DNA from: Sipunculus nudus
Lineage: Eukaryota > Annelida > Sipuncula > Golfingiida > Sipunculidae
Length of the DNA: 64,000 nt
Assembly (NCBI GenBank): GCA_026874595.1
Contig: CM049312.1
Location: 30,819,456-30,883,455 of the forward strand
Direction: 5' to 3'
Shown: positions 36,291 through 48,489 of the stretch, piece by piece
How positions within the stretch are numbered: the first letter of the stretch is position 1
Layout: each line of letters opens with the position of its first letter
Notes under the pieces: generated by a model
Databases searched by the model: none
Seen by the model: the letters and a program-made list of their open reading frames with translations, nothing else
What the model was told of the DNA's origin: nothing
Position numbers and translations under genes: made by a program

Positions 36291-39109
36291 GGTCGCTTTC
36301 TTGTAAGCATCGTCTACCTCCTGTCAGAACACAGTAGAAAATCTGACACAGGTCTTTCGTCAAGTTAATCACGAAAGGAAAACGACCGACAATTTCTTTT
36401 ATGGGTAGACGTTAATTTGTTCCACTTCAGATAAATGCTTTCATACAATTTTAATAATTTTATCATGTACATAATATCAATTAGACATTTAACCGGAAAG
36501 TCAATCGAACATTTCCCTCCATACTCATTTATCGAACATATTAATTTCCTAATTTATGTAATTAAGCCTTTGCTTTAAACATTATATACGAATATATTAA
36601 CACCTTAACCCTTTTTCTCTCACTGGAATCAACAAAGGGAACAAAGCTTTGAACAAAGGGATACAGAGTTAGCCGGTGAAATAACGCATCGGAAAATCAT
36701 TAATGATATTGACATTTAATTTTGAAAGGTTTTACGGTTTATCTGTCGGGAGCAAAACAAATTACATATTCGGTCCAGTAATAATTTGCAGTTAGTCTAA
36801 AATTATGAAACTTTGTGGATTTTATTAAAGATTGGCACGCATTCACTGTTTTCAGAGCCATTCTTTATTGAATTTGCTTCATTCCTTCAGGTTCAGACGG
36901 TTTGAGTACCTGGTAAAAAGACGAGCGCTTTTCCACACTAAAACAACATGCCGTGTCTGTTGATCCTACGGGGCCGCCTGAACTGTAGTTTTTAATTTAG
37001 TCATGAAACGTGCCTAAGTCCCTATACAGGTGACCTTTTTGGTCACCCCTTCACCATTTTGCCTTCGCCCTTTTTTCCACTTCACCGCTGTCATTACCAG
37101 AGTAATAGATACAACATTAAGTGACGTCGAGCTCATACTGGGCTCAATTATAAAATCAGAAAAATCTCAAGCTGCCTTGTTTCATATTAAGAAAACAATA
37201 TTATTGATAAATCTGAATGGCTGCTAGTACACGCTGGGCCCAAGACGCCCAGTATCATCTTTCATGAAAAATATCTCCTACCGTGATCTGCCAGGAACAT
37301 TCAGGCAGTAAAGATTCTGATTTAGAAACGAGTAGAACCCTCTATCAAAACAGCAACAACAACACCCTTTAATTGAATCTGCCTTATTAATGTTACAGAA
37401 ACATTTCTGCCGCAGACAAGATGGATTTTTGTCTATTTCTTACTCTAATATTGTTTGTTAAATGGCAACTATGCTTTGCAGCCGCCGATCCTGCGTTTTT
37501 CAGATTTTCTCAATGTATGTTTGTTAAATGTCTGATTTTGGCAATAACTTTTTCCTACGGATTTGCGGCTGCTGATTATTAAACCTTATGAAGCGCGGGA
37601 AAGGACGCCTCTCCAATAAGAGACTGGATTAACATATTGATTTATACATTCAAATGTTATCTATCGGGTGAATTCCTCCTCTACTGCAATAATCATCGAC
37701 TGTGTTCCGCCTACGTATGGAGGGAACCTGCTGTAGTATTCTGCACGACTATTATTATCACAAAAGTGGTGTTATTACGAAAATGAATAAACACTCAACA
37801 ATAAGAAAGGCAGTTTGATGTAAATTACTATGTAGTTCCTGGTAGCGAACAATACATTTTTGGTCTGCCTTCGAGTGTCCTTGGATTTGGCGTAAGGAGG
37901 GTTAATATGAAGTGAAAAAGCAACGTATTCAAGAGATTAGTGCAAATATGTGAAAAGGAAATATATTGTCGTCAAGAAAACGGTTTCCAATTTTGACAGT
38001 AATTTCGTTTTAGGTGAAGCTTAATAAATACATCAGACAACAACTCATTCCATTTCCGTAGACCCAGTCTTCAGAAAGTAACCCATTGTATCACCAGACC
38101 CTTTTTTTTCATGATGACAGGAGAAATGATTACCACCGCGAAGCTTATTCTCGCCTCTGGCTATTATCATTAGAGTAACAGCATGCCAGATTAATATACT
38201 ACTAACATTGCGGGCATAATGTAAGTACCTAATACGCTTTCGTTTGGTTAGTTCGGAACTAATGACGCAGTTTTAACGTATGACATCCCGGGGAGGCGGA
38301 TACCTTTGAAACAGCTCACTCTTTTCATCAGTTATAATTCCATGCTTCACCCGACCTAAATCACTTTGTATTAATAACGATCGTTGCAGAAAACCCCGTG
38401 CTGCATCTTTTATTCTATGTGAATTGTATTGCTTATAATTACAGTAAACATAGAAAACCAGCGGGCCAGTTGGGAGGTATGACCGCCTCTGTACAATCCA
38501 GTAAACGATAAGCTATTATAAAGACCCTGGCAACGACCGGCTTGACAAGTGCTCACAGAAGAAATAAAAAAAAATATAAGTTAGATGACAGAATCTAGTT
38601 GATGAAAGTACAGATACGTCACTCAGTTAAGAGACAAAGGTTAAGACACTGATTTAGCAGAGAATTCAGTAACATCAGTCTGTGAGATAATTCATGTTCT
38701 CGTGTAGATAAGGTTCATCAGGCTAAAGTGTTGGCGTTCGATTGTTGGGTAAGTAGAGTAAATAATATGAAGTGCTATAAGAGGGTTTCATGGGCCGTGG
38801 TACTAGACCAACAACGCCAGGTATTTATAATACCAGTCATGCAGACTCTTACCCTTCCCTTCTTCCGTCTTCCTATCTGTTCTTCATCCTCGAAAACGTA
38901 CTTTCGGGGCAGCCCATTTCGCTGGAGATGTAAATGTGTTGTTATATCTTCATACATTCATAAAAAAATGAATATATGTATATATTATTTTCATTAAAAA
39001 ATCACTTCGAAGCACATATGCTAAGACCTTACAATTGAGTATCAAGATACGTGTAACTATAAAGAAGACATTGTGTAAAGTATGAAAACCAGATAAAATC
39101 AAGAATCAA
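36289..39109. other. No gene recognised
   Basis: AT-rich sequence with no supportable gene. A small inverted repeat GGTGACC-TTTTT-GGTCACC lies at about 37029-37047. Confidence 0.5.
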
Positions 39110-39538
39110 GTGAAATATATTTTGCATAATATGACAATGTTATCTATAAATGTTACATGTGCATCTTTTCCACTGACACAACTTACGCCTCCTGTGACCA
39201 GCCTGGACAAACGGAGACTCACGGCTAAGGGGTTACACAACGGTGCGCACGATACCAGGCTCGAGCACCGTTATGGTTCATGGGCCGCATATAAATCCAT
39301 TTCAAACCTGTCGCAACAGATTTTTGCGACAGGTCCAGTGTCCTCAGGGGAAACGACACGAGTAGCACAGGTCATGTATCGGGTTCCAGGCCTGAGTCAC
39401 CCCAACATCCGATATTTCAGCCAGCGGGAACATTTATTACATTTTTGGGGCCAAATCAGTCAGGGGGCAGGGCATCTCCTATTTGACAGGTATTGTGGCC
39501 ATAAAGTGCAACGCGCTGTGCTTATGTTGATCACTTGA
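39110..39538 (+). other. 142-codon open frame in a GC-richer island, no known domain
   Basis: This is the longest open frame outside recognised repeats. Its second half is clearly GC-richer than the flanks. The putative protein has no signal peptide, membrane segment or domain that I recognise, and no splice sites or polyadenylation signal stand out. The frame opens with a non-ATG-like context in AT-rich sequence, and the first in-frame ATG I can see is several codons in. A perfect 11-bp hairpin sits inside (39306-39334). It could be a fragment of an unknown repeat or an exon; I do not claim a gene. Confidence 0.2.
39306..39334. other. Perfect 11-bp stem-loop
   Basis: ACCTGTCGCAA and TTGCGACAGGT pair exactly around a 7-base loop CAGATTT. 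The arms contain no AT-run padding, so this is less likely to be chance than most hairpins in the window. It does not match the histone mRNA stem-loop. Confidence 0.6.
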
Positions 39539-39574
39539 TGAAGAAAATTTATGATCTAAAAGCGGATCTGTTTC

Positions 39575-40956
39575 CTACGGTGGCTGATTTAGGACACAGA
39601 AAAAAAAAATATTTATCTCGAGATCTCGAGATAACATCTCGAGATCTCGACCTAGAATTTCGCAAAATAGAAATTTTAGGAAGCAAAAATAAAAACAAAA
39701 AAATTAGGTAGCAAAAAAAAATCAGGAAGCAAAAAAAAAAAATAAGAAACAAAAAAAAAAGTTAGGAAGCAAAAAAAAAATAGAGGAAGCAAACAAAAAA
39801 AATTAGAAAGCAAAAAAAAATTTAGGAAGCAATAAAAAATAAAGGTAACCCTAGCTGGGAATGGGTCTTATAACGCCACTTTGACGTATAAAAATTTTAT
39901 ACACCGGCTATATGTACACAAGGCACTTGAGCAAGTGTTAACATACAGATAAAAACATGTAACCGAGTAATTGAAATATCACTAATTGATATTCGTTAGA
40001 GCATGTGAAGCAATGCAGTATTTGTCATTAACAGAACTCTGTACACTCTGAATTGAAGCCGGATGTTTCTGTATAAAAACACGTGGATATAGACAAAGAC
40101 ACCGCCTTTACCCATGGGATTGGCTCATTTATATGAAAGGTTTAATAGATTATGTTAACCTAGATTATGTTTATGATTACCTTCACTTCTTTAATATGTA
40201 TATGCAGAGTTAGCTGGTATTACAAAGATTCTATAAATAAGGCAGGTGAATAGCGACTTTAAGACCAAAGGAGAGCATTTTGCTGAAGTAAATTATGATG
40301 AGAGATGATTGAAATATTTAAACCGTTTATTTATGAATATAAAACATTTATGAAGATTGACTAAAGGTAATCTGAGCTATAGTTATAGCTATAGTGGATC
40401 AAAACTTGGGCTTTAGGGGCTGAAGTGAGTGATTTTACAGCATGGCCCCGAGTCCGCCGTACAGGTAGAATGTTTCAGTTTCTTTAGGCTTTGACATCTT
40501 CCTTACGGATATGAATAATTACATATTGAATTTATATTTAACTTTTCTTCAACTCGCCTTATCTTAGGGGATATACAAACTTGATTGATTTAAAATTAAT
40601 TAAATTGTATTACCGTTCAGTTAAACACAGTATACATGGTCTTTGTTTTATAACTGCAATAGTTAGCACTTTTAACATATACTGTCCCTTTAACGTTGCT
40701 TTGCTTTATGTCAATACAGCTTCGAATGGTTCGTTCAAGTGTGACATTATATTTTTTGGCTTCCTAATTTTTTTTGCTTCGTAAAATATATATTTTTTTG
40801 CTTCCTAAAATTGTTTTTGCTTCAAAACAATTTTTTTTTTCCTTCAAAAATTTTTTTTGCTTCCTAAATTTTTTTTGGCGAAATTCTATGTCAAGATCTC
40901 GAGATGTTATCTCGAGATAAATATTTTTTTTCTGTGTTCTAAATCAGTCACCGTAG
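39575..40956. mobile_element. 1.38-kb non-autonomous transposon with long inverted ends of GGAAGCAAAA repeats
   Basis: Left end CTACGGTGGCTGATTTAG and the inverted right end CTACGGTGACTGATTTAG are followed on both sides by ACACAG, an A run, ATATTTATCTCGAGAT, AACATCTCGAGATCT and GAATTTCGC. Each arm then continues as a series of degenerate 13-18-base repeats, (T/A)TTAGGAAGCAAAAAA, giving arms of about 270 bp (left) and 220 bp (right). TTTC flanks both sides (39571-39574 and 40957-40960), a probable 4-bp target duplication. The ~890-bp centre has no transposase. Multiple subterminal repeats usually serve as transposase binding sites. Superfamily not assigned. Confidence 0.85.
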
Positions 40957-41117
40957 TTTCCTTACTCGGCGTGGTAAATAACTGGTTGTGTAAGTTGTAT
41001 CTCCTAAATAGGGTTTCAAAAGTAAAGGACAAACTGTCGACTTAAGACAACATTGAATGGCAAGCATATTTCGGCATGAAAACTGGGAATAAATGGCTCA
41101 AGGTTCAACCCTTCCTA

Positions 41118-41355
41118 GGGCTCTGGGCAGCTGAGTGGTAAAACGCTCGGCCTTCTCCGCTGGCGACCCGGGTTCGATTCCCGGTGTGGCTATGGGAGTG
41201 GGTTGTAGTGGCCCGTTTAAGGTCGGTGGTTTTCTCCGGGTCCTCCGGTTTCTTACCCTTACCGACTAACGTGCGCCAACATCCGTGCCATGGAGAGTGC
41301 CTCGTATTAGTTATTATAACTAGTTGTACAATCCATGTAAAATAAATAAAGTTTA
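41118..41355 (+). mobile_element. tRNA-derived SINE, family B
   Basis: The tRNA-like head runs GGGCTCTGGGCAGCTGAGTGG (A box) to GGTTCGATTCC (B box, 41171-41181, a perfect polymerase III match). A central part follows with GTGGTTTTCTCCGGGTCCTC and GTGCGCCAACATCCGTGCCA, then an AT-rich tail with AATAAATAAAG. The well-kept B box and body suggest a younger copy than the family A SINEs. The anticodon arm does not fold properly, so it is not a tRNA gene. The central block resembles the conserved domains of marine-invertebrate SINEs; I cannot name which. Confidence 0.85.
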
Positions 41356-41364
41356 TATTACCAG

Positions 41365-41460
41365 GCCTCATCAAAATACCGGTATATCGATACGAAACTA
41401 TACGCAACGTCGATACGGTTACGGATACGCTTTGCATGCTGTATTGATCGTATCGGAGAA
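41365..41460. repeat. Cluster of CGATACG-like words
   Basis: TATCGATACG, CGTCGATACGG, CGGATACG, GATCGTATCGG and GTACGGATACAAG occur within about 100 bases on both orientations, giving partial self-complementarity. It may be a degraded small element. No further support. Confidence 0.4.
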
Positions 41461-41906
41461 ACAATGAAGTACGGATACAAGTCTCATTAAAACCATAATA
41501 TCTACTACGTATAAAGCTGTACACTTAATATTTGATATTGCTGAGGAAATGTAAAAGGGACAATCCGCCGGAGTACGGGCAGAGCCCCCTAACCTGCCCA
41601 CACCCTCAAGGGTAAAAGCACCGCTCATGACAATGAGGACAGTATAGCCCCCAATAAGAATATCAAATTTTTCTTAATATCATTTCAAACACATAATATA
41701 GTATATATATATTTTGGCGATGAAAGTATTTATTTATCTATTTTCAACAATTTTCCATTACAACATCTAAGATAATTCTATAGGCTAATATTCAAGGTGA
41801 TTCACAAAGGTCATTGAAGTAAGCGATTGGCTTAATTTTGTTATTATGAGATGCGCATTTGAAAGAGTATTGCGGTAAGTACGAAAGACAAAATAGAAAG
41901 TGGAAA
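41461..41906. other. No gene recognised
   Basis: AT-rich sequence between the SINE and the large duplication; nothing supportable. Confidence 0.5.
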
Positions 41907-43235
41907 ATGGAAATATGATCTCGAAATCGCTATGTACGAAAGTGCGCGTTTTATTCAATAAAAATGTGAGGGGAACAAATGACACTTTGTCCCACTCATA
42001 GAGTGTCCCCATCCCTTAAAAGTGAGGGGGACGAGTAAATCTCTGCCCCCCCCCCCCCCACGAAAGGAGGCCCATGATTGTTGACGTTCCTCCATATCAA
42101 CATCCATATTAAATATTGGTACCATTTAATTAATATTTTGATTTTTTTTAATATTGTGATCATAGTAGGGCATATGTTTGGCTTTATAATCGATAATTAT
42201 ACCTCTACATGATTCAAATGATAGCCCAAAAAATTTCTTGAGGGTCTTTTACACCTGTCAAAGATTACTCGGAACTCGAATAAACGTAGGAAAAGGTGAA
42301 TTATGTGTAGACTAATATCCCTGGAAATATTTAACTAGTGGCCCATGGGCCATGACGCTCAGCTGAATTCAATGCTGGAATGTTGAACAATGAGAAAGAT
42401 GACTGCCAGAGTGCCATAAAATCATGAATTTTATGAAGAGTCCTTAGAAAGGTCTGGTTTACGAGAAAACTCTCCAAGAGGGATTGACATGCCAAATTTC
42501 AGACCTATATCTTGAACCATTCCTGAGATATGAGCAATTTTCCCCAAAAGCACATGTACGTATGGACGCCACAGGAAAACGATTGCAGATGTGCGCCACC
42601 AGTCTTGAGTACAAGATGGAGCAGGCCAAGATCTATGGACATGCACAATTTCAGGCCAATACGGCACACCATTCCTTAGAAAAGAAAATTAATTTATTCT
42701 ACAGAAACAGGAAAGTAGGTGGTGCCAAGTGTCTGGTTTACGAGAAAATTTTCAAAGATGGTAGGACATGCACAATTTCAGACCAATACCTTGAACCACT
42801 CCTGAGATATGAGCAAATTTCACCCAAAGCAGATGTACTGATGGATGCCACAGGAAAATGATTGCCGGTGGCTGCACCAGTCTTGAGTACAAGATGGAGG
42901 AGTCCAAGATCTATGAATTTGGACAATTTCAGGCAAATATGGCAAGTCACTCCTGAGAAAAGGGCATTTATTTTTTCTACAAAACCGGATGGCGCCATCT
43001 GTCTGGTTTACCAGAAAACTTTTCAAGATGGATGGGCATGCCAAATTTCACACCAATATCTTAAACCATTCCGGAGATATGAGCAATTTTCACCAAAAGC
43101 AAATATACCGATGAATGCCACGCGAAAATGACTGCAGACGGCGCCACCAGTCTAGTTTATGAGATGTAGGTGTTGAGGATCTATGAACATGCACAATTTC
43201 AACCTAATACATTGAAGAACCACTAAGACGAACAG
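41907..43235. repeat. 1.33-kb segmental tandem duplication, unit 1
   Basis: From ATGGAAATATGATCTCG to CCACTAAGACGAACAG. It aligns over its whole length with 43236-44568. By eye I count about ten differences, several of them homopolymer length changes (for example the C run near 42043), so identity is about 99%. The first ~425 bp are flank and the remainder is the right-hand part of family R copy C. The unit encodes no recognised protein. Confidence 0.95.
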
Positions 43236-45040
43236 ATGGAAATATGATCTCGAAATCGCTATGTACGAAAGTGCGCGTTTTATTCAATAAAAATGGGAGG
43301 GGAACAAATGACACTTTGTCCCACTCATAGAGTGTCCCCATCCCTTAAAAGTGAGGGGGACAAGTAAATCTCTGCCCCCCCCCCCCCCCCACGAAAGGAG
43401 GCCCATGATTGTTGACGTTCCTCCATATCAACATCCATATTAAATATTGGTACCATTTAATTAATATTTTGATTTTTTTTTAATATTGTGATCATAGTAG
43501 GGCATATGTTTGGCTTTATAATCGATAATTATACCTCTACATGATTCAAATGATAGCCCAAAAAAATTTCTTGAGGGTCTTTTATACCTGTCAAAGATTA
43601 CTCGGAACTCGAATAAACGTAGGAAAAGGTGAATTATGTGTGGACTAATATCCCTGGAAATATTTAACTAGTGGCCCATGGGCCATGACGCTCAGCTGAA
43701 TTCAATGCTGGAATGTTGAACAATGAGAAAGATGACTGCCAGAGTGCCAAAAAATCATGAATTTTATGAAGAGTCCTTAGAAAGGTCTGGTTTACGAGAA
43801 AACTCTCCAAGAGGGATTGACATGCCAAATTTCAGACCTATATCTTGAACCATTCCTGAGATATGAGCAATTTTCCCCAAAAGCACATGTACGTATGGAC
43901 GCCACAGGAAAACGATTGCAGATGTGCGCCACCAGTCTTGAGTACAAGATGGAGCAGGCCAAGATCTATGGACATGCACAATTTCAGGCCAATACGGCAC
44001 ACCATTCCTTAGAAAAGAAAATTAATTTATTCTACAGAAACAGGAAAGTAGGTGGTGCCAAGTGTCTGGTTTACGAGAAAATTTTCAAAGATGGTAGGAC
44101 ATGCACAATTTCAGACCAATACCTTGAACCACTCCTGAGATATGAGCAAATTTCACCCAAAGCAGATGTACTGATGGATGCCACAGGAAAATGATTGCCG
44201 GTGGCTGCACCAGTCTTGAGTACAAGATGGAGGAGTCCAAGATCTATGAATTTGGACAATTTCAGGCAAATATGGCAAGTCACTCCTGAGAAAAGGGCAT
44301 TTATTTTTTCTACAAAACCGGATGGCGCCATCTGTCTGGTTTACCAGAAAACTTTTCAAGATGGATGGGCATGCCAAATTTCACACCAATATCTTAAACC
44401 ATTCCGGAGATATGAGCAATTTTCACCAAAAGCAAATATACCGATGAATGCCACGCGAAAATGACTGCAGACGGCGCCACCAGTCTTGTTTATGAGATGT
44501 AGGTGTTGAGGATCTATGAACATGCACAATTTCAACCTAATACATTGAAGAACCACTAAGACGAACAGATGGCAAATGCACAGATGGACACTACGCAAAA
44601 GGTATTGTAGGTGGCGGAACCAGTCGCAATTAAGAAATAGAGAGATCTAAGATCTATAGACAAGCAAATGTTCAGAACAATACATTGAGCCACTCCTGAG
44701 ATATTGGCTGTTATCTGAAAGACACCCAGATTCATACTGCACAGAAAAGATTGCCGGTGGTACCATCTGTCTTTGTTAGGCACAACAACATAGGTGAAGG
44801 AACTACGCTAGGTTTCGAAAAGATCAGTCCAAGGGCTCAGAGGAGTTCTCTTGAAACTAACGCAGAGGTTTGTATCACAGTTTTAATTATTCTCGGGGGT
44901 ACTTAGCGAGGAGGATATGGGTAAAGGAGACCGTATTTCAGATTTCCATAGAGACTTTTCATGGACCTCCTTTGATGTCAAGTTAGAAAATTCAAGGTCC
45001 AGCAGTTACGATTTGTGCCCTGTTAACATATGACAGCTTC
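42331..45040 (-). mobile_element. Repeat family R, copy C (expanded by the tandem duplication)
   Basis: Its terminal palindrome TGGCCCATGGGCCA is at 42339-42352 (and again at 43672-43685 in unit 2), followed by TGACGCTCAGCTGA as in copy D. Inside are ~275-bp sub-repeats starting TCTGGTTTAC(G/C)AGAAAA (42453, 42732, 43002 and the same in unit 2). Further right is the other sub-repeat type, inverted: GGTCCAGCAGTTACGATTTG and TGCCCTGTTAACA (about 44990-45030). Sub-repeat spacing of 279 and 270 keeps frame, so peptide patterns such as LEP(F/L)LRYEQ recur in the 125- and 89-codon plus-strand frames. A stop separates the frames and nothing resembles a known protein, so I treat them as non-coding. 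Confidence 0.75.
43236..44568. repeat. 1.33-kb segmental tandem duplication, unit 2
   Basis: Direct copy of 41907-43235, joined without spacer. The right end of both units is GACGAACAGATGG, after which unit 1 continues into unit 2 and unit 2 into unique sequence. The ATGG shared at the junction is consistent with microhomology-mediated tandem duplication. Confidence 0.95.
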
Positions 45041-46035
45041 TTGAAGGTATCAAAAATAGCCCTTACCCTTGCCCTCAAATAATGGGGAAAATGTACATTT
45101 TTTTGCGGATTTTATGGTTAAGCTTCAACTCCTTTCTGGTGCCCATGGACTTGGTTTAGAGTAACTTTTCTTTTGCGTGACGGTGTACTTCTCCCTCCCC
45201 AATAACGTTGATCTGTCACTGCAGGATGAATCAAGATGTAATGCTCAAACAAATGGATTCCTGCAGATCCATCTAGATACCAAAAAAATGACAACATCGA
45301 TCAAAATCGGCACTAATAAAGAGCTCCTGTCGATCGTTTAACCGTTTCTCCGGCGTCATACCGACCGTAATACTTTACGATGTCTGCTTCTTGCCTGAGG
45401 TGAATATTAATTGCATGAAGCAAGAATATCTTTTTGGATTGCATTCGTTCAGTTACCAAAACGCCATTCAGAATATTGTTGTCTTTTTTTTTAATTATGC
45501 TGGCAGTTATATTATCAAAATATAAATTTTGGGCAGATTATATGAGGTTTCCTGCTTATGAGTAAAACATAGCTTTACATAATATTATTGAATTTGTCGT
45601 ATTTTGCTATATTTCATGACAATATCTCATTATTTTTCATAATTCAATGAATATATTACACATGTACTTTTATGACATATTTTATTATTATATTTATGTA
45701 TCATATTTTTGTATTTTTTAAGTTATAAAAATTGAAATTTTAATGATAAAAGTTTTTATATTGAATATAATCGAACAGATAGGCGGGGAAAGCAGCGCCA
45801 TTGAAGTTCAATTACCTTAATTAGTTTATGAAACGCAGCGACGTTAACGCTTTCCCGTCAACATAGAGATTGCTGCGGTGCCGGATGGTCGTATTGACGC
45901 CCGGAGCCTGCCTGCCATTACAAATATGTACTGCAGCAATAGATAGCATCTTAGTTTAGATAGCTGAGTGTGTAAGACATCAGATTATGAGGTACTATAG
46001 CCGTCAGTGCCGTTTTATGCTATTATATATTACAG
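45041..46035. other. No gene recognised; locally GC-richer at 45780-45930
   Basis: Mostly AT-rich. A short CpG-containing stretch (45780-45930, with GCAGCGACGTTAACG and GTATTGACGCCCGGAG) precedes the possible exon below. No promoter motif is decisive. Confidence 0.4.
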
Positions 46036-46082
46036 TCTACCAGCTTTGGACACTCTGTAAACTGAAGCTAGTGTCATTCAAG
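46036..46082 (+). other. Possible short exon bounded by strong splice signals
   Basis: TATATATTACAG ends at 46035 and TTCAAG/GTAAGTTT starts the intron at 46083. A good acceptor and a consensus donor therefore enclose 47 bases. One frame is open throughout (reading YQLWTLCKLKLVSFK) but matches nothing I know. Chance pairs of such signals are expected in 64 kb, so this is only a candidate. Confidence 0.15.
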
Positions 46083-47637
46083 GTAAGTTTATCAATAAAT
46101 CATAAATTTATTATTCATATTTTAAATTTAAAATAAAATTGCATTTTCACCTAACCACGATATGTTATTGTTTGCGATATTATCATTTGGCTTAACCAAT
46201 AGATTTCTTGTTTAATGTACAGAGTTCTGTCTTGAAAAATACCTTCTATGCCCCAATTAACCTCAGTCCTGTGAAATATAAAAGGATCTGTTCACATACC
46301 TGGTATGTTAAATATACATAAAATATAGTATTTCCCTTTCACATAGTATGGTATATGTCAAAAGTTCATTCTACAACCCTTTGATTACTGCTGTACACAA
46401 ATGGAAATAATCTTGCACCGGCACGCACATACACATGTCGCGCGACATACCTAGTACCTTCACAAATCAAGATTTGTCAACCTTATAACCAGAGGTTATC
46501 TCATTTTTGTTCCTCTCGTGTTTCTTTATCTTGTTGGGGAATGGTCGCACAAATACAAGATCGGTCCTTTTATCACTCAGTCCTTTCAAGACAATCATAA
46601 AGGACTATTCACTCACTCAGATAACAACAACAACATAAAAAAAAACCCCGTGCAATTAGGTCTTTCTGCCGGGTTGTTTTGCTCGTAAACTTTTGAATTC
46701 ATCAAATATGAAACGATACCATGAGATAATGCACATATTATTACAAATGTTTATGTAACTTTAAACCTAAATTAACGGATCATTTATCGACGACTTGCAC
46801 CATGAGAGAAACATTTCTGCTATTCTCTTAAATTAGATTTGCGGAGTACTGCTGAGTGTGTAATCGACTTCTACTCCTTCACCAACATAGCAAGCCTCAC
46901 TGGCAACGCCAGTCGGAATGTGTTATATGTTCCGTTTAATTAACCCGTACCCTGGAAACGTTCACCCTTCCGCCAGGGCTGTTACAACCCATAATGTAAT
47001 AACCGGCCCATAATGTAATAACGGCCCATATTGTAATAAAAACGACCCATAATGTAATAAACATACCCTGCCCATATTGTTATAAAACTGGCCTATACTG
47101 TAATAACGGCCCATAATGTAATAATAAACGGCCCATAATGTAATAACGGCCCATATTGTAATAAAAACGACCCATATTGTAATAATCATACCCTACCCAT
47201 AATGTAATAATACGGGAAGTGGGGAAAAACGGCCCATATTGTTATAAAACATGTTTAAGCTCAAGAATAAATGTCGTTTGAGAATACCTTCTAAAATGAC
47301 AGCCATTTTGGTTTCTCATTAGTATAAGTGCAGTCATAATGGAAATCCAGTGAATCAGTCAACATTTATGTTGTCTACGTAAATTTGACATGAATTTAAT
47401 CATAATCTTCTAAACTTCATTTTTTACAATATCTTTCCTTTCTGCACCTTTTAGCCCCCACCATGCTGATTTCAGTAAAGGTGAGGTAAAGTTAGTACAA
47501 TGTTACTCATTTATTATCACGGTATTGGCCATTATTCTAATATTGGCAGTTTTTACAACAAAATAGGCCATTTCTACTACAATTATGACTACAATTATAA
47601 CGATCGTAATAATAACCGTCCCATATTGTAATAACGG

Positions 47638-47639
<2 letters not shown>

Positions 47640-47727
<88 letters not shown>
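47640..47727. repeat. (AT)n-(AG)n compound microsatellite
   Basis: About 25 AT units to 47689, then about 19 AG units. A similar AT to AG switch occurs at 51449-51531. Confidence 0.98.
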
Positions 47728-47730
<3 letters not shown>

Positions 47731-47962
47731 CTAAACCCCTAACAACAGGCCAACGGAATGGGGTGAGGCATATGGTTCAGATTCATTTCGTAAATAGCGA
47801 CATTTCTGTATTTCTTTGAGGCCACGACATTTACATAATGATATGAATTGTAATTAGCAAAAATAGTAAATAGCAATATAGCGCATGACTGACAAAGTAA
47901 CTGGGAAGCAAACTTTACTACTTTCCCACGCATTTACTAATACCGATCATTTGCGGGTAACC

Positions 47963-47983
47963 GGGGGGGGGGGGGGGGGGGGG
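47963..47983. repeat. G21 homopolymer
   Basis: Unbroken G run inside the 2.95-kb element; length in the assembly may be unreliable. Confidence 0.95.
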
Positions 47984-48489
47984 TGGTGTTAGACCGTGAG
48001 GAGTGGGGTTTGGGTAGCGGCTATAGGGTGGATCGAGAAGGCTGAGGGAGGCTTCACTTGCGATCGCTCGGCGATTGTAAACATCTGGTTTTACATGAAT
48101 TGTACAAATAATTGTTATAATTACTGGCAGGCACTCTCCATGGCTCAGCTGGTGGCGTTCGGTAGTCTTAAGGCCTATAGGTCTTTATAGTTGTTCGTCG
48201 ATCCTTTAGGTAGACAAAATAACTGTCAGTCTTATAGTGCTTCAGTATAACATATCAAGATAGGTCTTGAAAAAGTTTTGTTTTGTTTTATACTACACTA
48301 CTGAGTTAAACCTTTTCTGTAGAACGTTTCTGAGTTTGAAGGAATAAGGTATATATTTTGTTGTGGATGCAACAGCTTCTGTAACTAATCTTAACCTGTT
48401 TGCATATCTGCTTAAATCTATTTCGGTTTGGAATTCGTGACAGGGCGATAGCACACGCTTCCTGTCATTTATATTATATCCTGGAGTCA

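Noticed and set aside
41118-41192. Possible tRNA gene
   Set aside because: The A and B boxes are good but the anticodon arm does not fold and a SINE body follows, so it is a tRNA-derived SINE.
42484-44464. Paired 125- and 89-codon frames in both duplicated units
   Set aside because: They derive from non-coding ~275-bp sub-repeats of family R, and identity between units only reflects the recent duplication.
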